A stretch of DNA of 64,000 nt from Bradyrhizobium sp. OK095. Its GTDB lineage: Bacteria; Pseudomonadota; Alphaproteobacteria; Rhizobiales; Xanthobacteraceae. Position numbers and translations under genes: made by a program. Positions within the stretch are counted from its first letter, which is position 1. Each line of letters begins with the position of its first letter. The stretch is taken from contig NZ_FOBX01000013.1 of NCBI RefSeq assembly GCF_900109945.1, positions 62,001 through 126,000 on the forward strand. Reading direction: 5' to 3'. This document shows positions 7,908 to 17,607 of the stretch, in pieces. The notes beneath the pieces are model-generated. The model worked only from the letters and a program-made list of their open reading frames with translations. It was not told the origin of the DNA and did no database searches.

Positions 7908-8429
7908 ATGACCGTTTCCAAAACCGCTGAAAAGTCTTCTGAAAAGCCCGGCGACGCGGCCAAGGGCCGCAAGGACGCGGCTGAAGCGCAGCCGGAGGCG
8001 CTCCAGCTCGGCGAACTTTCCGAACAGCTCGGCTACGTGCTGAAGCGGGCGCAGCTCAAGGTGTTCGAGAACTTTCTGCGCTGCATGGCCTCGCTCCAGC
8101 TCACGCCGGCGCAGTTCTCCGTGCTGCTGCTGGTCGAGAAGAATCCCGGCCGTAACCAGACCGAAATCGCCTCCACCCTCGGCATCCTGCGCCCGAATTT
8201 CGTGGCCCTGCTCGACAATCTCGAGAGCCGCGACCTCTGCGCGCGGATCCGCTCCACCAACGACCGCCGCTCGCACATCCTGGTCTTGACCGACAAGGGC
8301 AAGGCCGTGCTGGCCCGCGCGAAAAAGCTCGTCGCCACCAAGCACGAGGCGCGGCTGAACGAACTGCTCGGCCAGGCCAACCGGGAAGCGCTGCTCGGAA
8401 TGCTTGCGAAGATCGCCAACGAATTTTGA
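7908..8429 (+). CDS. MarR family transcriptional regulator
   Basis: 173 residues with a Lys/Glu/Ala-rich N-terminal tail of about 30 residues, then a MarR winged helix domain: LTPAQFSVLLLVEKNPGRNQ, TLGILRPNFVALLDNLESR (recognition helix) and STNDRRSHILVLTDKG (the wing with the conserved DRR motif). MarR proteins are dimeric repressors released by small, often aromatic, ligands. GAGG precedes the ATG. The divergent neighbour is the livH/livMG/livF operon and the spacer holds a matched inverted repeat, so it probably controls that transporter. The ligand is unknown. Confidence 0.88.
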   Translation: MTVSKTAEKSSEKPGDAAKGRKDAAEAQPEALQLGELSEQLGYVLKRAQLKVFENFLRCMASLQLTPAQFSVLLLVEKNPGRNQTEIASTLGILRPNFVALLDNLESRDLCARIRSTNDRRSHILVLTDKGKAVLARAKKLVATKHEARLNELLGQANREALLGMLAKIANEF

Positions 8430-8435
8430 GGCCGG

Positions 8436-8541
8436 GCTGTCACCGTCCGGCTCGACCGGACGATCCAGTACTCCGTGACGGTTATGATTCATCGAGAAGC
8501 CGCGGCGTACTGGATTCCCCGCCTTCGCGGGGAATGACAGC
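8436..8541. repeat. Palindromic intergenic repeat (family A)
   Basis: Begins GCTGTCACCGTCCGG and ends CCCCGCCTTCGCGGGGAATGACAGC, with inner ATCCAGTAC/GTACTGGAT arms. It shares the layout of 1551-1665 with the two internal hairpins exchanged. It lies between the convergent marR and glycerate kinase genes. Confidence 0.75.
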
Positions 8542-8559
8542 GATGCCGGAGCAGGGGCC

Positions 8560-9843
8560 TCAATCCACCAGGATCACGCGAATATCGTTGACGTTCGTCA
8601 GCGTCGGTCCCGGCTGGAGCAAATCCCCCGTCGCCTCGAAGAACGTGGTCGCGTCGTTGTTGTCCAGATAAGCCTGCGGCTGAAGCCCCTGTGCCTTCAT
8701 CTTCGCAAACGTCGCCGCGTCGATCAGCGCGCCGGCGGGATCGGTGGGGTGGCCTGCGCCGCCGTCGGCGCCGTCTGTATCGCCGGCAAGTGCGGAGATA
8801 TCAGGCGTGTCCTTCAAGAGCGCCGCTAGCGCCAGCGCGTATTCCTGGTTCGGGCCGCCGCGGCCATTGCCGCGCACAGTCACCGTGAGCTCGCCACCGG
8901 AGAGGATCGCGAGGCGCTTGCCTTGCGCGCGGGCCTGAAGCGCCAGCTTCGCGTGAGCGGCTGCGACCTCGCGCGCTTCGCCTTCGAGATCGGCGCCGAG
9001 GTCGATGGTTTCGTAGCCTGCTTCGCCAGCAAGCTTCACCGCAGCGTCGAGCGATTGCTTGGGACGCGCGATCAGCTCGAACGACGCGCGCGCGAAGGCG
9101 ACATCGCCCGGCTTGCAGCTTTCATTGTTGGAATTGTCGAGCGCGCGGCGCACGGCATCGTCGATGTCGAGCTTGTATTTTGCGACGATCGCGCGTGCAT
9201 CGGCGAGCGTAGACGGATCGGGCACCGTGGGGCCGGAAGCGATCGCGGATGGATCGTCATGCGGCACGTCGGAGATCGCGAGCGTGACGATCTCGGCGGC
9301 ATTTTTGCCCGCACGCGCAAGACGTCCGCCCTTGATGCGCGACAGATGCTTGCGCACGATATTCATCTCGCCGATCGGCGCGCCCGAACGCAGCAGCGCC
9401 TTGTTGACCGCCTGCTTCTGCGCAAAACTGATGCCGTCCACCGGCGCGATCCAGTTCGCCGAACCGCCGCCGGTGAGCAGCACCAGCAGCAGATCGTCAG
9501 GGCCAGCTTCGCCTGCGAGCGCGAGCGTGTCGGCGGCGCCCTTCAATCCAGCTTCGTCGGGCACGGGGTGGCCGGCCTCGACCACGCGGATGCGGCGCGT
9601 CGGCACGCCGTAGCCGTGGCGCGTGGTGGCGATGCCGACAAGGCGCTCCGGCGCGAGTTTGAGCGTGTCGAGATAATGCCGTTCCGCGGCCGCGGCCATC
9701 GCGCCCGCCCCCTTGCCGGCGGCAAGACAAATCACGCGTCCTTTCGGCACCGGCCGCAAATGCGGCGCCAGGATCGTGCTCGGATGGGCGGCGGCAACAG
9801 CGGCGTCGTAGAGCGCGCGGAGCAGGGGACGGCGGTCGGTCAT
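8560..9843 (-). CDS. Glycerate 2-kinase (type-2, MOFRL family)
   Basis: About 427 residues. The N-terminal domain carries CLAAGKGAGAMAAAAE and VLLTGGGSANWIAPV; the C-terminal MOFRL domain carries GNGRGGPNQEYALALA and GDTDGADGGAG, which bind substrate and nucleotide. The family phosphorylates D-glycerate to 2-phosphoglycerate and is often annotated as hydroxypyruvate reductase TtuD for historical reasons. It serves glyoxylate/serine or tartrate metabolism. The frame is open to 9861; ATG 9843 (MTDRRPLLR) matches the family start better. It stands alone. Confidence 0.87.
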   Translation of the reverse strand: MTDRRPLLRALYDAAVAAAHPSTILAPHLRPVPKGRVICLAAGKGAGAMAAAAERHYLDTLKLAPERLVGIATTRHGYGVPTRRIRVVEAGHPVPDEAGLKGAADTLALAGEAGPDDLLLVLLTGGGSANWIAPVDGISFAQKQAVNKALLRSGAPIGEMNIVRKHLSRIKGGRLARAGKNAAEIVTLAISDVPHDDPSAIASGPTVPDPSTLADARAIVAKYKLDIDDAVRRALDNSNNESCKPGDVAFARASFELIARPKQSLDAAVKLAGEAGYETIDLGADLEGEAREVAAAHAKLALQARAQGKRLAILSGGELTVTVRGNGRGGPNQEYALALAALLKDTPDISALAGDTDGADGGAGHPTDPAGALIDAATFAKMKAQGLQPQAYLDNNDATTFFEATGDLLQPGPTLTNVNDIRVILVD

Positions 9844-9988
9844 GACGATGGCCTTCAGCAAACTCTTGAGCAGACTAGAGCGGCGGCGAGGACGTCGCCA
9901 TGCCCCTGCCTAGCGCATTGGCTAGGAAAGCGTAAGCAGGCTTTACCATCATTCGATTGTGCAATCGCGTGATCATAATCGGCGCAGC

Positions 9989-10020
9989 AAAAAGTCCCCT
10001 GCGATCATCTCGCAGGGGAC
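9989..10020 (-). terminator. Rho-independent terminator after the third solute receptor
   Basis: On the minus strand an 11-bp perfect stem (GTCCCCTGCGA / TCGCAGGGGAC, loop of 5) is followed by five T. It lies 26 bases past the receptor stop at 10046. Confidence 0.85.
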
Positions 10021-10045
10021 GCGTTATCGTCGCATTCCCAAGTAG

Positions 10046-11275
10046 CTAGCCGCCGACGTCGGCGCTGATCACGTCGCCGAACAGTTCCCAGCGCTCGCCC
10101 TTGAACCGCTCGAGCTGGAGCTGGCTGATCGGCGCGAAATCATTCGGGCCGGTGTTGATCTTGATGCCCGGCAGCAGCGCCTCGGTGCGGAAGTCCTTCA
10201 CGCTGGCGGCCTGCTTCATGAGGTTCTCGCGCGTGAGATCGTCACCGCACTGCTTCAGCACATGAACCAGCGTCTGCGCCACGGCGTAGCCAACGATGGT
10301 GCCCTTGTCGAGCTTGTCGCCTTCCGGGAAGTATTTTGTCATGAAGGCGAGAAATTCCTTCATGCCGGCGTCGTTGTTCCACGCGGGATCGGAGACGTCC
10401 TTGAGATAGTCGGCCGAGATGATGTCCTGGCCGTTCTCGTAACCGGCAGGCTTCATCACGCTGCCGACGGAGGCCGAGACGTTGTTGAGGAAATGCAGCG
10501 GCTTCCAGCCGATCTCGGCATTCTTCTTGATCGCCTGGGCGGCAAATTTCGGCGTCGTGATGTTCATGAACACGTCGGCGCCGGTCGACTTCAGCTTGAC
10601 GATGTGGTTGTCGATGGTCGGCTCGGAGGTCTCGTAGCTTTCCTCCATGACGATCATCGAAGCGGCCTTGGCGCCGAGGCCGTCCTTCAGGCCCTTCAGA
10701 TAGTCCTTGCCGTAATCATCGTTCTGGAAGAGCACGGCGATCTTGGCATCCGGCTTGTTCTTCAGGAGCCACTTCGCATAGATCTGCGTCTCGCTCTGGT
10801 AGTTGGGCTGCCAGCCCATGGTCCAGGGGAAGTTCTGCGGATCGTTCCACTTGGTGGCGCCGGTCGCGACGAACAGCTGCGGCACCTTCTTCGAGTTCAT
10901 GTATTTGTGGATCGCCGAGTTCGGCGGCGTGCCGAGCGAGTTGAAGATGAACAGCACCTCGTCGCTCTCGACCAGCTTGCGCGCCTGCTCGACCGTCTTC
11001 GGCGGCGAATAGGCGTCGTCGTAGCTGATGTAGTTGATCTTGCGGCCGTTGATGCCGCCCTCGTCGTTGATCTTCTTGAAATAGGCGGCTTCGGTCCGCC
11101 CGATGATGCCATAGGCGGAGGCCGGTCCGCTGTAGGGCATGATGTTGCCGATCTTGATCTCGGTGTCGGTCGCGCCGGTATCGTATTTCTTCTGGGCCGA
11201 TGCGGTGGAGGTCGCGGCTGCAATGAGCGCGAGCGCCAGTGACGCGGCCGCAAGCTTGCCGGTGACAGCGGGCAT
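10046..11275 (-). CDS. HAAT ABC transporter substrate-binding protein, paralogue 1
   Basis: 409 residues with a signal peptide ending near ATSTASAQ and then IKIGNIMPYSGPASAYGIIG, the first strand of a type-1 periplasmic binding fold (Peripla_BP_6). It captures a ligand for the livHMGF complex encoded upstream. GGGAGATAGG precedes the ATG. It is the last of three tandem paralogues of nearly identical length (409, 407 and 409 residues), each followed by its own hairpin, so each may be expressed separately. With the adjacent pim genes the ligands are probably dicarboxylates or related acids, not amino acids; this is inferred from context. Confidence 0.9.
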   Translation of the reverse strand: MPAVTGKLAAASLALALIAAATSTASAQKKYDTGATDTEIKIGNIMPYSGPASAYGIIGRTEAAYFKKINDEGGINGRKINYISYDDAYSPPKTVEQARKLVESDEVLFIFNSLGTPPNSAIHKYMNSKKVPQLFVATGATKWNDPQNFPWTMGWQPNYQSETQIYAKWLLKNKPDAKIAVLFQNDDYGKDYLKGLKDGLGAKAASMIVMEESYETSEPTIDNHIVKLKSTGADVFMNITTPKFAAQAIKKNAEIGWKPLHFLNNVSASVGSVMKPAGYENGQDIISADYLKDVSDPAWNNDAGMKEFLAFMTKYFPEGDKLDKGTIVGYAVAQTLVHVLKQCGDDLTRENLMKQAASVKDFRTEALLPGIKINTGPNDFAPISQLQLERFKGERWELFGDVISADVGG

Positions 11276-11382
11276 TCCTATCTCCCTATTTTCTTGGTGT
11301 GTGTGCGTCCCTTTTCTTGTGTTGCTTGTTTTTGGCGACGCGGCCGCAATTCAATACGATTTGCCCCAAGCCTTCAACAGAA

Positions 11383-11410
11383 AGCCCCAGCGACGACGTC
11401 GCAGGGGCTG
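11383..11410 (-). terminator. Terminator-like hairpin after receptor 2
   Basis: On the minus strand AGCCCCTGCGACG..CGTCGCTGGGGCT forms a 13-bp stem with one mismatch, followed by TTTC. It lies about 105 bases after the receptor-2 stop and about 108 bases before receptor 1. Confidence 0.55.
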
Positions 11411-11469
11411 CTTCTTTAGTAGTCAGCGACGGGCGCGGTCTCGTGTGCGAGTGCGAGAAGCCGCAACTG

Positions 11470-11508
11470 TCTTGAGTTGTTAAATATTATGTAGGTTATC
11501 TTGAGTTG
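11470..11508. promoter_or_regulatory. Direct repeats in the receptor 2-1 spacer
   Basis: TCTTGAGTTG occurs at 11470-11479 and again at 11499-11508, spaced 29 bases apart around an AT-rich core (TAAATATTATG). It could be an activator site or promoter for receptor 1; no protein can be named. Confidence 0.3.
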
Positions 11509-11515
11509 ATCGACG

Positions 11516-12742
11516 TCAATGCCCGAGGTCGCTCGATATGATGTCGCCGAACAGCTCCCATTTCTTGCCCTTGAAGCGCATCATCTGGAGCTGCTCGATC
11601 GGGGCGAAATTGTCCGCTGCGGTGTTGATCTTGATGCCGGGCAGCAGCGTGTCCGGCTCGAAATCCTTCAAGGAAGCGGCCTGCTTCATGACGTTGTCGC
11701 GGGTGAGGTCGTCGCCGCACATCTGCAGCACCTTCACCATGGTCTGGGCTGCGGCATAGCCGAATACCACGCCGGCATCGAGCTTGTTGGCCTTAGGGGC
11801 GTACTGCGCGAGGAAGTTATAGAATTTCTTCATGCCGTCATCGGCATTCCATTGCGGGTCGGAGCCGTCCTTGGTGTAGCTCGCCGACAAAATGCCTTGC
11901 GAGATCTCGAGGCCCGCGGGCTCCAGCACGCCGCCGACCGAGGCCGAGACGTTGGAGATGATATGCACCGGATGCCAGTTGATCTCGGCCGCCTTCTTGA
12001 TCGCTTGCGCTGCGAATTTCGGCGTGGTGATGCTGATGAAGATGTCGGCACCCGAAGCCTTCAGCTTCACGACGTGCTCGTCGATGGCGGGCTCCCAGGT
12101 GTCGTAGCCGTCTTCCATGACGATCATCGACGCCTTGGCGCCGAGACCGTCCTTCAGTCCCTTCAGATAGTCCTTGCCGAAATCGTCGTTCTGGTAGAGC
12201 ACGCCGATCTTGCCGTCCGGCTTCTCCTTCATGAGATATTTGGCGTAGATGCGCGCCTCGCTGGCGTAGCTCGGCTGCCAGCCCATGGTCCACGGATATT
12301 GCTTCGGGTCGTTCCACTTCGAGGCGCCACTTGCCACGAACAGCTGCGGCACCTTTTTCTCATTCATGTATTTGCGGATGGCGCCGTTGGTGGAGGTGCC
12401 GAGCGAGCCGAAGATCAGCAGCACGTTGTCGCTCTCGACCAGCTTGCGCGCCTGCTCCACCGTCTTCGGCGGCGAATAGCCGTCATCATAGGAGATGAAA
12501 TTGACCTTACGGCCGTTGATGCCGCCCTCGGCATTGACCTTGTTGAAATAGGCCTCCTCGGTCTTGCCGATTACTGCGTAGGCGGAGGCCGGCCCGCTAT
12601 AGGGCATGATGTTGCCGATCCTGACCTCGGTATCCGACGCGCCGCTGTCGTATTTCTTCTGCGCCAGCGCCGGGCCAGCCACCGCAATGCACAACGCGAA
12701 TGCGGCCGAGAAAGCCACAACCTGAAAACGAACAGCGATCAT
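11516..12742 (-). CDS. HAAT ABC transporter substrate-binding protein, paralogue 2
   Basis: About 408 residues from ATG 12742, where GGGAG lies 5 bases upstream; the frame is open to 12802 but the extra residues do not resemble a signal peptide. A signal sequence ends near AGPALAQ, then VRIGNIMPYSGPASAYAVIG of the type-1 periplasmic binding fold. It closely resembles its neighbours but differs in the ligand region (for example SLGTSTNGAIRKYMN against SLGTPPNSAIHKYMN), suggesting a related but distinct ligand. A 17-bp palindrome lies 40-57 bases upstream. Confidence 0.9.
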   Translation of the reverse strand: MIAVRFQVVAFSAAFALCIAVAGPALAQKKYDSGASDTEVRIGNIMPYSGPASAYAVIGKTEEAYFNKVNAEGGINGRKVNFISYDDGYSPPKTVEQARKLVESDNVLLIFGSLGTSTNGAIRKYMNEKKVPQLFVASGASKWNDPKQYPWTMGWQPSYASEARIYAKYLMKEKPDGKIGVLYQNDDFGKDYLKGLKDGLGAKASMIVMEDGYDTWEPAIDEHVVKLKASGADIFISITTPKFAAQAIKKAAEINWHPVHIISNVSASVGGVLEPAGLEISQGILSASYTKDGSDPQWNADDGMKKFYNFLAQYAPKANKLDAGVVFGYAAAQTMVKVLQMCGDDLTRDNVMKQAASLKDFEPDTLLPGIKINTAADNFAPIEQLQMMRFKGKKWELFGDIISSDLGH

Positions 12743-12782
12743 TGTTCTCCCACCCCGGCTGGATCGAGCGCATTGAACAAGA

Positions 12783-12799
12783 TTGACGTCTGACGTCAA
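12783..12799. promoter_or_regulatory. 17-bp perfect palindrome upstream of receptor 2
   Basis: TTGACGTC-T-GACGTCAA is an inverted repeat with a single-base centre, lying between the receptor-3 terminator and the receptor-2 start. It is a likely dimeric regulator site or part of a promoter for receptor 2. Confidence 0.5.
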
Positions 12800-12800
12800 C

Positions 12801-12831
12801 AAAAAGCCCCCGCGGTTGTGCCCGCGGGGGC
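12801..12831 (-). terminator. Rho-independent terminator after receptor 3
   Basis: On the minus strand GCCCCCGCGG / CCGCGGGGGC forms a 10-bp perfect stem with a 6-base loop, followed by TTTTT. It lies 32 bases past the receptor-3 stop. Confidence 0.9.
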
Positions 12832-12862
12832 CTCTCGATACTTGGACTATTGCGTCAGCGCA

Positions 12863-14092
12863 TTATTCCGGAGCGACGTCGCCGCTCAGGATCTCGCCGA
12901 ACTGTTCCCATTTCTCGCCCTTGAAGCGCTGCATCTGAAGCTGGCTGATCGGGGCGAAGTCGCTTGGACCGGTGTTGATCTTGATGCCGGGCAGCAGCGT
13001 GTCCGGCGTGAAGTCCTTCAGGCTCGCTGCCTGCTTCATCAAATTGGCGCGGGTGAGATTGTCGCCGCACTGTTCCAGCGCCTTGGCCAGCGTCTGCGCG
13101 GCGCCGTAGCCGTAGACGACGCTGGAGTCGGTCTTGTCGGCGCCGGGCACGTACTTGTCGAGGAACTCGGCCCACTTCTTCATGCCGGGATCATCGTTCC
13201 AGCGCGGGTCGGCACCATCCTTGGCATAGGCCGCGGACAGCACGCCTTGCGAGGCCTCGAGGCCCGCCGGCTTCATCACGCTGCCGACCGAGGCCGACAC
13301 GTTGGTGATGATCTGGAGCGGCTTCCAGCTCAACTCGGCGGTCTTCTTGATGGTCTGCGCACCGAACTTCGGCGTCGTGTAGATCAGCAGCACGTCGGGA
13401 TTGGCGGCCTTGATCTTGACGATGTGTCCGTCGATCGACGGCTCGGAGACCTCATAGCTCTCCTCCATGATGATCATGGAGGAAGCCTTGGCGCCGAAAC
13501 CGTCTTTGGTGCCTTTGAGGTAGTCTTTGCCGAAGTCGTCGTTCTGATAGAGGATCGCGACCTTGGCGTCGGGCTTCTCCTTCAACAGCCATTTCGCGTA
13601 GATCTGGGCTTCGCTCTGGTAGGAGGGCTGCCAGCCCATGGTCCAGGGGAAGTTCTTCGCGTCGTTCCACTTGGTGGCGCCGGTGGCGACGAACAGCTGC
13701 GGGATCTTCTTGGCGTTCAGATATTTCTGGATCGCGCTGTTCGAGGGCGTGCCGAGCGGGTTGAACACGGCGAGCACCTCGTCGCTCTCGACCAGCTTGC
13801 GGACCTGCTCGACGGCCTTCGGCGGCGAATAGCCGTCGTCATAGCTGACGAAGCTGACCTTGCGGCCATTGATGCCGCCCTTGTCGTTGATCATCTTGAA
13901 ATAGGCTTCTTCGGTCTTGCCGATGATGCCATAGGCCGACGCCGGACCGCTGTACGGCATGATGTTGCCGATCTTGATCTCGGTATCGGTCGCGCCGGTG
14001 TCGTATGTCTTCTGGGCAAGCGCTGCGCCGGAGGTGAGGGTCGCGACCGCCGTTACGAGCGCGGTGGTTCGCAGTATTCTTGCGAGAAACAA
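12863..14092 (-). CDS. HAAT ABC transporter substrate-binding protein, paralogue 3
   Basis: 409 residues from TTG 14092, which follows AAGGAAGGAGA on the minus strand; the open frame extends upstream to 14482 but runs antiphase through livM. The signal peptide ends near SGAALAQ, then IKIGNIMPYSGPASAYGIIGKTEEAYF of the type-1 periplasmic binding fold. It lies 31 bases after livM and so is probably cotranscribed with the transporter. It is the first of three tandem receptors. The ligand is inferred to be a carboxylic acid from the adjacent pim genes. Confidence 0.9.
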   Translation of the reverse strand: MFLARILRTTALVTAVATLTSGAALAQKTYDTGATDTEIKIGNIMPYSGPASAYGIIGKTEEAYFKMINDKGGINGRKVSFVSYDDGYSPPKAVEQVRKLVESDEVLAVFNPLGTPSNSAIQKYLNAKKIPQLFVATGATKWNDAKNFPWTMGWQPSYQSEAQIYAKWLLKEKPDAKVAILYQNDDFGKDYLKGTKDGFGAKASSMIIMEESYEVSEPSIDGHIVKIKAANPDVLLIYTTPKFGAQTIKKTAELSWKPLQIITNVSASVGSVMKPAGLEASQGVLSAAYAKDGADPRWNDDPGMKKWAEFLDKYVPGADKTDSSVVYGYGAAQTLAKALEQCGDNLTRANLMKQAASLKDFTPDTLLPGIKINTGPSDFAPISQLQMQRFKGEKWEQFGEILSGDVAPE

Positions 14093-14123
14093 AACCAGGT
14101 CTCCTTCCTTGATGAGGGTGTTT

Positions 14124-15140
14124 TCAGTTCTTTCTGAGCTTACCGGCGAGTTGTTGGCCCAGGATCGCGACTTGCCTTGCGCCATGCGGCACGAGGTAGA
14201 TGACGAGGAACAGCAGCACGCCGAACACCGCGCCGGAGAGGCCCTTGGAGATGCCCTCCGCGATGTTCGGGACGAAGATGATGAACGCAGCGCCGACGAT
14301 CGAGCCGGGCAGCCAGCCGACGCCGCCGACGACCATGCCGAGGAACAGCGAGACCGCGAGCGTGATGGTGTAGCTGTCGGGCGCGACGAACTGCACCGCG
14401 ATGGCGCCGAGCGAGCCGGCGATGCCGGTGATGGCGGCGGAGACGCCGAAGGCCAGCGTCTTGTACAGCGCGACGTCCACACCCATGGCCGAGGCCGCGA
14501 TCTCGTTGTCGCGGATCGCCATGAAGGCGCGGCCCGAGCGGGAGCGGAGCAGGTTCACGGCCAGGAGGTAGATCCCGATCACGACCACGAGCGAGAAATA
14601 GTAGAGCCACATGTCCTGCGACATCTTCAGACCGAACGGCGCATCCGGCTTGGTGACGACGAGGCCCTGCACGCCGCCGGTCCAGTGCTCGAGAAAGTTC
14701 AGCTTCAGAAGCTGCGGCATCGCGGTGGCGAGCGCGAAGGTCGCCAGCGCGAGATAAACGCCGGAGAGCCGCAGCGCCGGCTGTCCGAACAGGAAGCCGA
14801 AACCGAAGCAGACTATGCCTGCGATCGGCAAGGTCAGCGCGTAGTTGACCTCGAAATGCTCCATCAGCACTGCGGTCGTGTAGGCGCCGACGGCGTAGAA
14901 CGCGCTCTGGCCCAGCGAAAACTGGCCCGAGCCGCCGGTCAGGATATTCAGCGCCAGCACCGCCAGCCCGTAGATCAGGAGCATCGTCATCTGGAAGATG
15001 ATGAAGTTCTTGACGAAGATTGGCATGATGATCAGCGCGGCGAGCACCAGCAGCGAGGTGCCGGTGCCCAGCGTCATGGCCCGCTTGGGAACGGCCTCGA
15101 CGGCCGGGGCTTCCGTGACGACTTCTTCTACGGCGCTCAT
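14124..15140 (-). CDS. livM: HAAT ABC transporter permease (LivM-type)
   Basis: About 338 residues, polytopic. Residues NILTGGSGQFSLGQSAFYAVGAYTTAVL carry the LivM signature (GQFSLGQ), and GGVGWLPGSIVGAAFI lies near the C-terminus. The N-terminal tail of about 25 residues is acidic and alanine-rich. ATG 15140 is only 2 bases past the livH stop. It pairs with livH to form the membrane channel of the second importer, with livF and livG as ATPases. Confidence 0.9.
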   Translation of the reverse strand: MSAVEEVVTEAPAVEAVPKRAMTLGTGTSLLVLAALIIMPIFVKNFIIFQMTMLLIYGLAVLALNILTGGSGQFSLGQSAFYAVGAYTTAVLMEHFEVNYALTLPIAGIVCFGFGFLFGQPALRLSGVYLALATFALATAMPQLLKLNFLEHWTGGVQGLVVTKPDAPFGLKMSQDMWLYYFSLVVVIGIYLLAVNLLRSRSGRAFMAIRDNEIAASAMGVDVALYKTLAFGVSAAITGIAGSLGAIAVQFVAPDSYTITLAVSLFLGMVVGGVGWLPGSIVGAAFIIFVPNIAEGISKGLSGAVFGVLLFLVIYLVPHGARQVAILGQQLAGKLRKN

Positions 15141-15142
15141 GA

Positions 15143-16021
15143 TCAAACTCGCTTGACGATGTGCCGGCCGAACAGGCCAGCGGGTTTGACGACCAGGACG
15201 GAGATGATCAGCGCGAGCGCGATCGGGAGCTTCAGTTCGTTGCCGACGCCGGGAATGTAGGTGCCGGCGAGGTTCTCGAAGACGCCGACCAGGAAGCCGC
15301 CGACCACCGCGCCGAACGGGCTGGTGAGGCCACCGAGTACCGCCGCCGCAAAGCCGTAGATCAGCACGCCGCCCATCATGTTGGGCTCGAGGAACACGAC
15401 GGGAGCGATCAGCATGCCCGCGATCGCGCCGATCGCGGTCGCCATGCCCCAGCCGAGCGCGATCATCCAGGAGGTATTGATGCCGACGAGCCGGGCCGAT
15501 TCAGGCACTGACGCGGCCGCGCGCATCGCAAGACCGATGCGGGTGTACTGGAAGAAGAAATAGAGGCCGAGCAGCAGCAGCACGGTGACGCCGATCATGC
15601 CGGCCTGGTGGGTCGAGATCAGCTGGCTGCCCAGGAACGGCGCGGAGCCGAACGGGGTCGGATATTGCTTGATGGTGAAGTCCCAGATCAGGCCGGCCGA
15701 GGAGTTGATGATCGCGAACAGCGCGATGAAGCCGGCGACGTTGGTCAGGATCGGCGCTTTCGCCAGCGGCTTGAACAGGATCCGTTCGATCGCGATGCCT
15801 GCGATGAAGGACAGCGCCAACGTGAGGATGAAGGCGGCCCAATAGGGGATACCCCACTGCATCAGTTGCCAGGAGATGAAGGTCGAGAACATCGCCATCT
15901 CGCCTTGTGCGAAATTGAGATGGTCGATCGCCTGGTAGATCATGACCACGGCGAGCGCCATGCAGGCGTAGATCGCGCCCGTGGCGATGCCGGCCAGCAC
16001 TTGGTTGGTAAAAAGCTCCAT
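15143..16021 (-). CDS. livH: HAAT ABC transporter permease (LivH-type)
   Basis: 292 residues, about eight hydrophobic segments. MELFTNQVLAGIATGAIYACMALAVVMIYQAIDHLNFAQGE is the canonical LivH opening, and GGLTSPFGAVVGGFLVGV near residue 230 is the conserved cytoplasmic loop. It lies 12 bases after livF in an operon ordered livG, livF, livH, livM, receptors. Confidence 0.92.
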   Translation of the reverse strand: MELFTNQVLAGIATGAIYACMALAVVMIYQAIDHLNFAQGEMAMFSTFISWQLMQWGIPYWAAFILTLALSFIAGIAIERILFKPLAKAPILTNVAGFIALFAIINSSAGLIWDFTIKQYPTPFGSAPFLGSQLISTHQAGMIGVTVLLLLGLYFFFQYTRIGLAMRAAASVPESARLVGINTSWMIALGWGMATAIGAIAGMLIAPVVFLEPNMMGGVLIYGFAAAVLGGLTSPFGAVVGGFLVGVFENLAGTYIPGVGNELKLPIALALIISVLVVKPAGLFGRHIVKRV

Positions 16022-16033
16022 CGTGCCGGCTCC

Positions 16034-16743
16034 TCAGTAACCCAGATAGGATTTGCGGATTTCTTCGTTGTTCGCGATGTCCTTGGCATTGCCTGACATC
16101 ACGATGCGGCCGGTCTCGATCACATAGGCCTGGTCGGCGAGCTCGAGCGCGAGCTGGGCGTTCTGCTCGACCACCAGGATCGACACCTTGTCCTCGCGGT
16201 TGATCTTGCCGAGGATGCCGAACAGGTCGCGGACCACCAGCGGCGCGAGGCCGAAGGAGGGCTCGTCGAGCAGCATCAGGCGTGGCCGCAGCATCAGGGC
16301 GCGGGCGACCGCGAGCATCTGCTGCTCGCCGCCGGAGAGCGTGCCGGCCTGCTGGGTGTGGCGCTGCTTCAGCACCGGGAAATGCGCGTACATGCGCTCG
16401 ATGTCGGAGACGATGCCGGCGCTGTCCTTGCGGGTGATGGCGCCGAGCTGGAGGTTCTCCTCCACCGTCATGGTGGTGAAGGTGCCGCGGCCCTGCGGGA
16501 CATGGGCGATGCCGAACCGCACGATGTTCTCGGTCGAGCGGTTGTTCAGCGGCTTGCCGTCGAACTCGACCGCGCCGGTGGAGCGCACCATGTTGCAGAT
16601 CGCGCGCAATGTGGTGGTCTTGCCGGCACCGTTGGCGCCGAGCAGCGTCGTCAGCGATCCCTCATTGAGCGAGAAGGACAGGCCATGGAGCGCCTGGACC
16701 TGGCCGTAATAGGCACGGAGGTCCTTGACGTTGAGCAGCGTCG

Positions 16744-16747
<4 letters not shown>
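16034..16747 (-). CDS. livF: HAAT ABC transporter ATPase (LivF-type)
   Basis: 237 residues. Walker A GANGAGKTT near residue 38, signature LSGGEQQ near 139, Walker B LMLLDEPSFGLAP. Ends in SYLGY, typical of LivF. Its start overlaps the livG stop by 4 bases, indicating translational coupling. It energises uptake with livG. Confidence 0.92.
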
Positions 16748-17541
<794 letters not shown>

Positions 17542-17607
17542 CTCGTCTCGCCCACGCTGTTGAGTGGACGAAGGGGCGATACGAACCGCTCCTGATGATC
17601 ACAAAGC

